DNA of 64,000 nucleotides, from positions 186,001-250,000 of the forward strand of contig NZ_PSNW01000003.1 in assembly GCF_002930645.1 (NCBI RefSeq), written 5' to 3'. The DNA is from Solimonas fluminis (lineage in GTDB: Bacteria > Pseudomonadota > Gammaproteobacteria > Nevskiales > Nevskiaceae). Position numbers and translations under genes: made by a program. The notes under the pieces were generated by a model. It saw nothing but the letters and a program-made list of their open reading frames with translations, was not told the DNA's origin and made no database searches. This document shows, piece after piece, positions 25,234 through 32,685 of this stretch (its first letter is position 1; each line of letters opens with the position of its first letter).

Positions 25234-25509
25234 TCAATTCGACAACGTCGCGTCGACGGAGCAGTCCGACCCGCTGCCCGTCTGTGCACAGCTGCAGTTC
25301 GAATACTGGACACTGGTGGGCTTCCAGGCATACGGATAGTACTGGGGAAATCCGACCTGGGTGCTGGCCCACTGCTGGGCGCTGCTCTTGGCGCCCGCGC
25401 AGGCCCTGACGTCATTGTCGCCCGAGTAGGTGAACGTCTTCGTCTCGGAGTGCGCAAAGGCAGCGGTCGAAGCCAGTCCGATCACTACCGCCAGCAAAGC
25501 GTGCTTCAT
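25234..25509 (-). CDS. Small secreted cysteine-containing protein
   Basis: The 91-aa product begins with a signal peptide (MKHALLAVVIGLASTAAFAH) and has four Cys residues in the mature part (RACAG, NCSCAQ, SDCS). A GGGGAAA site precedes two adjacent ATG codons (25512 and 25509). It lies about 55 bases upstream of the larger secreted-protein gene and may be co-transcribed with it. No family recognised. Confidence 0.65.
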   Translation of the reverse strand: MKHALLAVVIGLASTAAFAHSETKTFTYSGDNDVRACAGAKSSAQQWASTQVGFPQYYPYAWKPTSVQYSNCSCAQTGSGSDCSVDATLSN

Positions 25510-25727
25510 CATTTTCCCCAGGGCTCGGTTGCGGCAATCCGCGTGACATGACAGCAATGGACCCGGGGCACAGCCCCTGGCGTCCGCCGGCCATTCTGCC
25601 ACCGGCAGGCGCCGCCAGACTACGGCCGCAGGACCCACCCGTTAAGGGGGTTGCAGCCGCCCCCCCGGATTGCGCGTTCCCGGCGGCGCCCCCCAAAAAA
25701 GGCCTGCCGCCGGCGCGGCACTCCCGC

Positions 25728-26021
25728 TCACGACCACCCCAGGAACGACAGTATCCCGCCGGCGATTCCCATCGCGACCGGAGGCGGCGCCATGCGGAAA
25801 TGGACCCGTGGATTCCTGGCCGCCTCGCCGGCCAGGAAATACCCCCGCCACAGGACCCGCTCCTCCAGGACAGCCGCCGGCAGCATCGCCGCGGCCAGCC
25901 CGAAGGACACCAGGAAGTTGGTCGAGCGGCTCCATCCGGCGTGGCCCAGCAGCAACGCATGGAGGTATCCCGCGACCGCCGCGCTCGCCAGGAACAGGAG
26001 CGTGTACAGGAGCTTGCGCAC
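25728..26021 (-). CDS. Probable small membrane protein
   Basis: The 97-aa GTG-initiated frame has three hydrophobic segments (about 4-26, 36-52, 78-96). It begins 12 bases after the stop of the receiver-domain gene on the same strand, which argues for co-transcription, but the ribosome-binding site is weak. No family recognised. Confidence 0.5.
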   Translation of the reverse strand: MRKLLYTLLFLASAAVAGYLHALLLGHAGWSRSTNFLVSFGLAAAMLPAAVLEERVLWRGYFLAGEAARNPRVHFRMAPPPVAMGIAGGILSFLGWS

Positions 26022-26033
26022 GGCGAAAGCGTG

Positions 26034-26459
26034 CTAGCGCAGCAACTCCACCTTCACCCCCCGCAGCCGCTCCAGCGCCCGCTCCAGCGCCTCGACCTCC
26101 AGCGGCTTGTTCAGGTAGCCGCTGGCGTGGCCCTTGAAGGCCGCGTGCACGTCGCGGTCGTCGTCGGAGGAAGTCAGCATGATCACCGGCAGCCCCGCCA
26201 TCGCGGAATCCGCGCGGATCGTCGCCAGCACCTCGGCCCCCTTCATGCCGGGCATGTTGACGTCCAGCAGCACCAGCGCCGGCAGGCCGCTTGCCGCCGC
26301 CGCGGCGCGCAGCTGCTCCAGCGCCTCCTCGCCCGACTCGCAGTGCAGCAGCGGATTCTTCACGCCGGCCTTCTGCAGGCCGCGCCTCACCGCAAAGAAA
26401 TCGTCCGGGTTGTCGTCCACCACCAGGAAACTATGCTCGGGCATCTTGCTCTTGTTCAT
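26034..26459 (-). CDS. Single-domain response regulator (Rcp1-like)
   Basis: The 141-aa protein is a lone receiver domain: acidic pocket in FLVVDDNPDD, phospho-acceptor Asp in LVLLDVNMPGMKG, conserved Ser/Thr in IMLTSSDDD and Lys in GYLNKPLE. There is no output domain, as in Rcp1, which pairs with phytochrome-like kinases. The gene starts inside the 3' end of the upstream histidine kinase gene (29-base overlap), so the two form a coupled two-component pair. Confidence 0.92.
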   Translation of the reverse strand: MNKSKMPEHSFLVVDDNPDDFFAVRRGLQKAGVKNPLLHCESGEEALEQLRAAAAASGLPALVLLDVNMPGMKGAEVLATIRADSAMAGLPVIMLTSSDDDRDVHAAFKGHASGYLNKPLEVEALERALERLRGVKVELLR

Positions 26460-28497
26460 GGAGGTTCCTCTCCGGTAGCGTGAAGTGGAAGGTGGTGCCC
26501 TCTCCGGGCCGGGATTCGATCCAGATGCGGCCGCCGTGCAGCTGCACGATCTTCTGCACGATGGTCAGCCCCACGCCGGTGCCGCCGCCGTAGGCATCGC
26601 GCTTGTGCAGGCGCTCGAACAGCGAGAAAACGCGCGCATGATGCTCCGGCTTGATGCCGATGCCGTTGTCGCGCACGTAGAACACGCGGTCCAGGTTGAT
26701 CACCTCGCAGCCGATCTCGATCCAGCGATCCGTCTTGTCGTTGTACTTGATGGCGTTGGTGATCAGGTTGCGGAACAGCTCGCCCACGCGGATGCGGTCG
26801 CAGTGGGCGCGCGGCAGCGGCCGCGGTATCCGCAGGTCCACCGCCTTCTCCTTCAGGCTGAAGTCCAGCGATTCCAGGATATCGTGCAGCACGGCGTTGA
26901 GGTCGGTGTCCTCGCGCGCCATGCCGCCGCGGCTCATGCGCGAGATATGCAGCAGTTCCGCGATCAGCGTCTCCATGCGCCGCGCCTGGTCGCGGATCTT
27001 CTGGATCATCAGGCGCCCCTCGTCGTCCAGGCGCTCGGCGTAGTCCTGCTGCAGGTATTGGGCGAAGCTGGCGATGCCGCGCAAGGGCTCCTTGAGATCG
27101 TGCGAGGCGGTGTAGGTGAAGTCGTCCAGCTCGCGGTTGGAGCGCTCCAGCTCCTCGCGCGCCTGCGCCAGGCGGGTGGCGTCCCAGTTGGCCCCGGCCA
27201 TGCGCAGCGCCCGCCCGCGCTCGTCGCGCAGGATCGTCGCGCGGCACTGGATCACGCGGATGCGGCCGTCCGGCAGTCGGATGCGCACCTCGTCGAAGTA
27301 GTTCTCCTGCGTCCCCTCCAGCGCGGCGTGGATGCGCCGGGAGAACCCCTCGCGGTCCTCCGGGTGCACCAGCTTGAGCACCAGGGAGAACTTCAGCGCC
27401 TGCGGCTGCTGGCCCGGCGGCAGGAAGCTGCTGATCGCGTCGTCATACTCCAGCCGGTCCTCCTGGCAGTGCCAGACCCACACCGCGATGCGCGCGGAAC
27501 TGGTGGCCACGCGATAACGCTCCTCCATGCGCGCCATCCGCTCCTGCTGGCGCCGCTGGTCGGTGAGATCCCAGACGATGCCGGCGATGCTCACCGCCTG
27601 GCCCAGGTGACCGCGCTCGGCCTTGCCGCGCGAGCTGATGTAGCGGACCTCGCCGTTGGGCCGCAGCACGCGATACTCGTCCTCGTAGTCGCTGCCGCCG
27701 AACTTCACGAAGCGCGTATAGCGCTCCACCACGCGCGGCCGGTCCTCCTCGTGCATGCAGGAAATGTAGTCCGCCATGCGGTCCGAGAAACGCTCGCCGT
27801 CCAGTCCCAGCACCGACTGGATGTGCCCGTCCACCTTCAGTTCCACCAGCGGATCGCTGGTGGACCAGGCCCCCAGGCCCGGCGAATCCAGGGCCAGCTG
27901 CAGGCGCTCCTGCGTGGCGCGCGCCAGCTTCAGCGCGCGATCGCGCCCGGAGAAGATCTGCAGGCCATGCAGCACGATGATGGTCAGCATCAGCGCCTGC
28001 CAGAGGTCCGCCGGGTAGAGCCCGCCGGCGGTGTAGTGCGCCCGCAGGAACAGCATCAGCGCCCCGCCGACGGCGCCGGCCAGCAGGGCCTCGACGTAGT
28101 GCCGGTACTGGTTGCGCAGGCCCAGGTCGGCGTAGGACAGGTAGAACACCAGCAGCGTCGGCATGCCCGGCAGCGGGTCGTGCGGCACGCCGATCACCAT
28201 GGCGCAGAGATCGATGCCGATGATCGCGCGCTGCAGTCGCGGCGTCAGGCGCTGCCCGCCCGCCAGCACCATGATCAGCACCACCGCCAGGATGTAGATC
28301 ACCATGGCGATGGCGATGCCCACCCGGTCCAGGAAGCCCGGCGCCAGGCCCAGCGCGCTGACATAGAAGAACAGCAGCCCGGCGAAGATCGCGCGGTAGA
28401 GGAACTGGGAGTAGTAGGCCAGCTGGCGCAGGGGCGGCTGCGCGCGCACGTGGCGCTCGCCGCGCGGGCGAACCTCCAGGCCAGCCGCCACCGCCAT
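26431..28497 (-). CDS. Membrane-bound PAS-domain sensor histidine kinase
   Basis: The 688-aa protein has about six hydrophobic membrane segments in the first 190 residues, two PAS/PAC modules (about 205-330 and 335-455, with PAC pattern EDEYRVLRPNGEVRYISSRG), and a HisKA domain with phospho-His in YTASHDLKEPLRGIASFAQY. The HATPase domain follows, with N-box FRNLITNAIKYND and G boxes VRDNGIGIKPEH and GGTGVGLTIVQKIV. It resembles kinases that signal to receiver-only proteins. The signal sensed cannot be inferred. Confidence 0.92.
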   Translation of the reverse strand: MAVAAGLEVRPRGERHVRAQPPLRQLAYYSQFLYRAIFAGLLFFYVSALGLAPGFLDRVGIAIAMVIYILAVVLIMVLAGGQRLTPRLQRAIIGIDLCAMVIGVPHDPLPGMPTLLVFYLSYADLGLRNQYRHYVEALLAGAVGGALMLFLRAHYTAGGLYPADLWQALMLTIIVLHGLQIFSGRDRALKLARATQERLQLALDSPGLGAWSTSDPLVELKVDGHIQSVLGLDGERFSDRMADYISCMHEEDRPRVVERYTRFVKFGGSDYEDEYRVLRPNGEVRYISSRGKAERGHLGQAVSIAGIVWDLTDQRRQQERMARMEERYRVATSSARIAVWVWHCQEDRLEYDDAISSFLPPGQQPQALKFSLVLKLVHPEDREGFSRRIHAALEGTQENYFDEVRIRLPDGRIRVIQCRATILRDERGRALRMAGANWDATRLAQAREELERSNRELDDFTYTASHDLKEPLRGIASFAQYLQQDYAERLDDEGRLMIQKIRDQARRMETLIAELLHISRMSRGGMAREDTDLNAVLHDILESLDFSLKEKAVDLRIPRPLPRAHCDRIRVGELFRNLITNAIKYNDKTDRWIEIGCEVINLDRVFYVRDNGIGIKPEHHARVFSLFERLHKRDAYGGGTGVGLTIVQKIVQLHGGRIWIESRPGEGTTFHFTLPERNLHEQEQDARA

Positions 28498-28691
28498 CCC
28501 GCACTCTCCTCTGTCGCCGGTCGAGGCGCCGGCGTAGAGGCCATCTTACGCAAAATCCGCCAGGAATCAGCGGTCTTGCGTCACAACTTGCAGCACTGCG
28601 CATTTGCGCGCCGCCCCGGGCGGACCTTAGTCTGGCGCCGAGCCCGCCGGCCACTCCGGCATCGGCGGCCGGGTGACGCCAGGAGCACAGG

Positions 28692-28898
28692 ATGGACCCC
28701 AACCAGAATCCCCCCGCCCGGAGCGAACCCGGGCGCAAGAACACCGGCACCATCATCCTGTCCGTGCTCGCCCTGGCCCTGGCCCTGACCTGGGCCGTCT
28801 CCACGCTGTTCGAGATCGGCCTGCTCAAGTCGTTTGCCGCCGTGATCCTCGTCCTGTTCGGCATCCTGGTGGCGCTGTTCATGAGCGGCATCACCTGA
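28692..28898 (+). CDS. Small two-helix membrane protein
   Basis: A good AGGAG site precedes the ATG. The 68-aa product has a short Pro/Arg-rich N-terminus and two hydrophobic segments (about 20-39 and 46-65). It is divergent from the histidine kinase gene. No family recognised. Confidence 0.65.
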   Translation: MDPNQNPPARSEPGRKNTGTIILSVLALALALTWAVSTLFEIGLLKSFAAVILVLFGILVALFMSGIT

Positions 28899-28993
28899 GA
28901 CGCGCACGGCCCCCCGCCGCCGGGCGCGGAAGGGCCGGATGTTCCCGCAAGGCTCCCGAGGAAAAGGCGGCCCGCAGCAGGCCGCCCAACGCC

Positions 28994-29206
28994 CTAGTGC
29001 GTCGCGCTTTCCAGGCTGTAGGCCAGGAAGCGGCTGCCGCGCGGCGTCACGCGCACCGCGCCGGCATCCAGCGAGATCAGGCTCAGTCCGCCCAGGGCCA
29101 TCACGTCGTCCAGTTGCAGATCGTCCAGCGGCAGGGCGCCGGCATGGGAAATCTTCTCCAGCAGTTCAAGCTGGGGAGTGCCGAGGCGGATGGACCGGGT
29201 TTCCAT
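28994..29206 (-). CDS. Small protein of unknown function
   Basis: An AGGAGG site lies 8 bases before the ATG, strong support for a real 70-aa gene (METRSIRLGTPQLELLEKIS ...). The sequence is Leu/Asp-rich with a C-terminal VRVTPRGSRFLAYSLE, faintly like a winged-helix wing, but too short to assign. It stands alone between the small membrane protein and the phosphoethanolamine transferase. Confidence 0.6.
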   Translation of the reverse strand: METRSIRLGTPQLELLEKISHAGALPLDDLQLDDVMALGGLSLISLDAGAVRVTPRGSRFLAYSLESATH

Positions 29207-29481
29207 GACGCGAACCTCCTATGGTGCACAGCAAGCGCCGGCCGGCAGGACAGCGGCCGCAGGAGGGTACGCCCGCCAGATGACATTTGCATGTCCCGGG
29301 CGGCAGGGTGCCTCCCGGGCAAGAAACGGGCCGGGGGCGCAGGACCGGCAGAATCCACCCGCCCGGGCGCCTCTGCTTTGGCGGCCGACAGACAGGCGTC
29401 TGAATGGAATGAAGATTTCAGCGAGCGCCGGCCCCGGATGCCGGTGGCCAGCGTCGCATGCGCCGGGGCCTGCGCCCTGAT

Positions 29482-31239
29482 TCAGCCCTCGGCGCCTGCC
29501 GCCCGGCCCTCGCCGTCCGCCATCGCCGGCCGGCGGCAGGCGCCGAACAGGTCCTCCTTCACCTCGTAGGCCCGCGTCCTCACCGAGAACAGGCCCAGCA
29601 TCGTCGAGAAGACATCGTCGTGCGTGCGCGGCAACGCCGCCGCCTGCCCGACGCAGCCCAGGTCCAGGCCCAGCGCCTGCGGCGCCCCGCGCGAGAACCA
29701 GGCCACCATCGGCACCTGCCGCTGCTCCTCCGGCGCCAGCTTCCAGGGCAGGCCGTGCAGGTAGGTGCCGTTCTCGCCCAGGCTCTCGCCGTGGTCCGAC
29801 ACATAGATCATCACCGAATCCATCCGCCCCTGCTGCGCCTCCAGCTTCGCCACCAGGTCGGACAGCACCTGGTCGATGTAGACGATCGTGTTGTCGTAGG
29901 CGTTGACCAGCTCCTCGCGCGTGCAGCGCTGCACGTTGGCATCGCGGCAGTCCGGCGTGAAGGCACGCGCCGACTCCGGATAGCGCTTGTAGTAGGCCGG
30001 CCCGTGGCTGCCCTTGGTGTGCAGCACCAGCAGCTTCGCCCCCACGCCGGGGAACTGCTGCGGCAGATCGCGCAGCAGGATGCCGTCGCGGCACTCGCCG
30101 TTCTCGCAGAGCAGCGGGTCCTCCGTCGCATCCAGCGACACCATGCCCACCCGCTTGCAGACGTTCTGGCAGCCTGAATCGTTGTCGAGCCAGCCGATCT
30201 TCACTCCGACGCGCTTGAGCAGGTCCACCAGGTTTTCCTGCTTCTCCTCCCGCCCGCGGCTGAAGACCCCGCGATCGTCGATGGAGAACATGCAGGGCAC
30301 CGACTCCGCCGTATAGGTGCCGCAGGCGCTGACGTTGGGGAAGTTCACCAGGCCAGGGATCTTCGCCAGCCGCGGCGTCGTCTCGCGCCCGTAGCCATTG
30401 AGCTGGAAATTGGCCGCACGCGTGGTCTCGCCCACCACCAGCACCACCAGCAGCGGCCGGCTCGAAACCGCCGTGCTGCGCACCGCATCGGTCGCGATGG
30501 GCTGCGGCGGCAACCGCGGCCCCTTGGGCAGGATGTCCTGCACATAGCGCTTCACCGCGTGCAGCGGAAAGGTGGGGTTCACGTAGACGCGCACGTCGCG
30601 GTGAATGCGCCCCCAGATCATCAGCTCATGCTGGTGCGGCAGGAACACCCCGAGCAGCATCACGATCAGCGCCCCCACCAGCATCAAGCGCCGCAACAGC
30701 TCCGTCCCGGCACCTTCCCAGCGCAGCGGCCAGCGCATCACCAGCAGGGCCGGCAGCAGTCCCTGCAAGGCCACGTGCAGGAACAGGCTGAACTGCAGCA
30801 GGTCCCCCGCCTCGTGCCGGTCCGTGCGCGCCACGTTCACCAGCATGGAGCGGTCGATCACCGTGCCGAAGCGGTCCATGAAGTAGCTGCACACCGCCGC
30901 CGTCACCAGGAAGACCACCAGCGCCGGCTTCAACGTGCGCCGCCAGGCCAGCGGCGCCAGCGCCAGCCCCAGCAGCACCACCAGGGCCACCGCCACGCTG
31001 CCCATGATGCGCCACTCCTGCGGCCCCGCCGGGGCCGGCAGCGACGCCGCCACCGCACGGAAGAAAGACAGGTTCTGGGTCAGCGCCAGGTAGGCCACCA
31101 CCAGCATCAGCAGCGTATTGGGTCCCACCGCCGGCAATCGCAGCCAGGCAAGCGGAAGAAACCGGGGCTGGGCAGGCGAATCCTGGCGGGCAGCGGTAGG
31201 AACAGCCTGCGACGGCGCAGGCTCGGACGGCGGGGGCAT
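29482..31239 (-). CDS. Lipid A phosphoethanolamine transferase (EptA/MCR family)
   Basis: The 585-aa protein has about five membrane helices in the first 200 residues and a periplasmic sulfatase-like catalytic domain. Expected zinc ligands and nucleophile are visible: Glu271 in VVGETTRA, Thr310 in GTYTAESVPCMFS, and the Asp-His pair in YVSDHGESLGENG. Multiple Cys pairs typical of the family are present (GCQNVCK, LCENGEC). The enzyme transfers phosphoethanolamine from phosphatidylethanolamine to lipid A. Chromosomal copies are common in gammaproteobacteria, so resistance cannot be assumed. It is the last host gene before the prophage. Confidence 0.93.
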   Translation of the reverse strand: MPPPSEPAPSQAVPTAARQDSPAQPRFLPLAWLRLPAVGPNTLLMLVVAYLALTQNLSFFRAVAASLPAPAGPQEWRIMGSVAVALVVLLGLALAPLAWRRTLKPALVVFLVTAAVCSYFMDRFGTVIDRSMLVNVARTDRHEAGDLLQFSLFLHVALQGLLPALLVMRWPLRWEGAGTELLRRLMLVGALIVMLLGVFLPHQHELMIWGRIHRDVRVYVNPTFPLHAVKRYVQDILPKGPRLPPQPIATDAVRSTAVSSRPLLVVLVVGETTRAANFQLNGYGRETTPRLAKIPGLVNFPNVSACGTYTAESVPCMFSIDDRGVFSRGREEKQENLVDLLKRVGVKIGWLDNDSGCQNVCKRVGMVSLDATEDPLLCENGECRDGILLRDLPQQFPGVGAKLLVLHTKGSHGPAYYKRYPESARAFTPDCRDANVQRCTREELVNAYDNTIVYIDQVLSDLVAKLEAQQGRMDSVMIYVSDHGESLGENGTYLHGLPWKLAPEEQRQVPMVAWFSRGAPQALGLDLGCVGQAAALPRTHDDVFSTMLGLFSVRTRAYEVKEDLFGACRRPAMADGEGRAAGAEG

Positions 31240-31428
31240 TCAGGCTCCGGCAACAGTACGGGAGCCTGAAAACTATCAATCGGACCGTCATCAGCCGGTT
31301 AGCGCAATGTCACCGCAATGTCACCGCCCGGCCGATGCCAGGGCGAGGTTCCCGGCGAGGCTGCCTGTGCGGAAAGCGGGGCAATGCTCCGCGCTATGTG
31401 AACGGGACGACGGGGCCCTCTGCAAGCG

Positions 31429-31517
31429 GGTCAGGCACTTCACTGAGGACCGAGGACGCTGGCTCGATATACAAACGAGTCAGGCGCTTTACTGAAGACT
31501 GAGGATTCTGGTCGATT
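31429..31517. repeat. Imperfect direct repeat of about 39 bp at the host-prophage boundary
   Basis: GGTCAGGCACTTCACTGAGG... (from 31429) recurs as AGTCAGGCGCTTTACTGAAG... (from 31478); roughly four fifths of positions agree over 39 bases. The second copy ends within the stop region of the leftmost prophage gene. The surrounding 31240-31515 interval has no gene. It might be an attachment-site duplication, a regulatory repeat, or chance. Confidence 0.5.
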
Positions 31518-32328
31518 AGCCTAGATTGGCGGGCAAAGTCTCGGCACTTCTGCCACTCTGTAACATCTGACTCGCCATCTGCATCGAGATTCGCCCCTGA
31601 TCCAGTTCTTGCCGAATTGCGTCATCCAGTTGTGCTTTTAGCACACTGATGTCGGGTGGTGGACCGGGAGGAGCAAAACCGATCAGAGTGACATCCAGAG
31701 TCTTCTTGTAATAACGCCGCAGTGCCTTGAAGGTAATGAAAGCGCCCACGTGCGTACTTACATGGACATCCGATGGAACGATACGCCCATACCTCAGAGC
31801 CCGTGGCAAAACGCCGTCGAGGTAAGCGCTAAATGGATCGCGATAGACATAGATGATTTTTACTCGACGGCCAAACGCCAGTGCTGCATCGATCTTTCGT
31901 CGCGCTCCGCGAATGGATGCAAGGTTCCCGTCGTAAACAAAGCCTGATGATGGCGCAAGGGTTGACTTCCCTGCTCCGGTTCCTCCGGCCATGAAAACCA
32001 GCTCTTCGCCGGCATCTCCGGATGACTGCTCCAAGAGGACATGAAAGGCCGCTTCCTTGATGCGTGTGGAGGCGGCCTGAACAATCACCGAATTCCTGGT
32101 TCTATCCTTCGATGAAGCGGAATACTCTACAAAAATTTCCTTTGCAATATCTGCATTCAGATAGTAGGGATTCCCAGTCATATCGAGGGCCTTCTGCCGA
32201 TACCGCTCGATGAAGGTCTCGATGTTTTCCCTAACCAAAGCGTCGAGATCCGCCGCTCTACCTAGAGGCTTTGCATAGCCATCTTCAGAATAGTCCGGTT
32301 CGCTGTCAGATATCACATCGGCATTCAT
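31516..32328 (-). CDS. Orphan Zeta-toxin-like P-loop kinase
   Basis: From the ATG at 32328 the protein is 270 aa. Walker A is FMAGGTGAGKST (residues 113-123), followed by FVYDGNLASIRGARRKIDAA and KIIYVYRDPFSAYLDGVLPR, then GRIVPSDVHVSTHVGAFITF. Zeta toxins phosphorylate UDP-activated cell-wall precursors; whether this relative does so is unknown. The whole protein aligns with the C-terminal about 240 residues of the 590-aa product of 32686-34458, but lacks that protein's virion-type N-terminus, so it looks like a displaced toxin module. It lies beyond a terminator at the left end of the prophage. No cognate antitoxin follows. The interval is AT-richer than the phage backbone. Confidence 0.8.
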   Translation of the reverse strand: MNADVISDSEPDYSEDGYAKPLGRAADLDALVRENIETFIERYRQKALDMTGNPYYLNADIAKEIFVEYSASSKDRTRNSVIVQAASTRIKEAAFHVLLEQSSGDAGEELVFMAGGTGAGKSTLAPSSGFVYDGNLASIRGARRKIDAALAFGRRVKIIYVYRDPFSAYLDGVLPRALRYGRIVPSDVHVSTHVGAFITFKALRRYYKKTLDVTLIGFAPPGPPPDISVLKAQLDDAIRQELDQGRISMQMASQMLQSGRSAETLPANLG

Positions 32329-32393
32329 ATTGATTCGGATATGACACCGCCCAGTGATTGGCGTCACATACGCTCCATTCAGATACCTCAGTC

Positions 32394-32423
32394 AAAAAAT
32401 AAACCCCGCCAAGTGCGGGGTTT
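32394..32423 (-). terminator. Rho-independent terminator
   Basis: On the minus strand AAACCCCGC-ACTTG-GCGGGGTTT is a perfect 9-bp stem followed by ATTTTTTGA. It lies at the stop codon of the 69-aa gene and separates the fused Zeta-like toxin unit from the orphan copy. Confidence 0.85.
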
Positions 32424-32632
32424 CAGAACATCTTATCGACAGGTTTCAAATAACGGGAAGGATCATGCAAGCTCTTTTCATACTCGCGCATCCAGGCTTG
32501 CTCCTCTGGAGGGAATGGCCGCCCGGAGGCATCGAGGTAAGCACCATCTGCGGCCTTCTTCAACCGAGGAACCCACCATCGCCGCCCATCGGGCTCGACA
32601 TTGACTCCTGTCTCTGGTTCATTGTTGTCCAT
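32423..32632 (-). CDS. Small protein after the Zeta-like toxin (candidate antidote)
   Basis: The 69-aa acidic/aromatic protein (MDNNEPETGVNVEPDGRRWW ... PVDKMF) starts 53 bases after the 590-aa toxin gene and ends in a strong terminator, the slot in which immunity genes stand elsewhere in this prophage. Its middle (YLDASGRPFPPEEQAWMREY) faintly resembles the 60-aa protein at 55026-55208 (LYRDSSGKLVDEAFRKYDKE). No known antitoxin family recognised; a role as immunity protein is positional inference. Confidence 0.6.
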   Translation of the reverse strand: MDNNEPETGVNVEPDGRRWWVPRLKKAADGAYLDASGRPFPPEEQAWMREYEKSLHDPSRYLKPVDKMF

Positions 32633-32685
32633 GCCTGAATTATAGTCGTGTGACTGGCTTCATCTCAAATCCACACGGCCTTCCT

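Noticed and set aside
26485-28788. 767-codon plus-strand frame opposite the histidine kinase
   Set aside because: Antisense shadow of a kinase with clear HisKA and HATPase motifs.
29482-31239. Phosphoethanolamine transferase considered as a mobile mcr-type gene carried by the prophage
   Set aside because: Its base composition matches the chromosome, it lies outside the phage block, and no insertion sequence flanks it; a chromosomal eptA-like gene is the simpler reading.
31240-31515. Possible tRNA attachment site at the prophage border
   Set aside because: No cloverleaf or CCA-type tRNA end could be seen in this interval.
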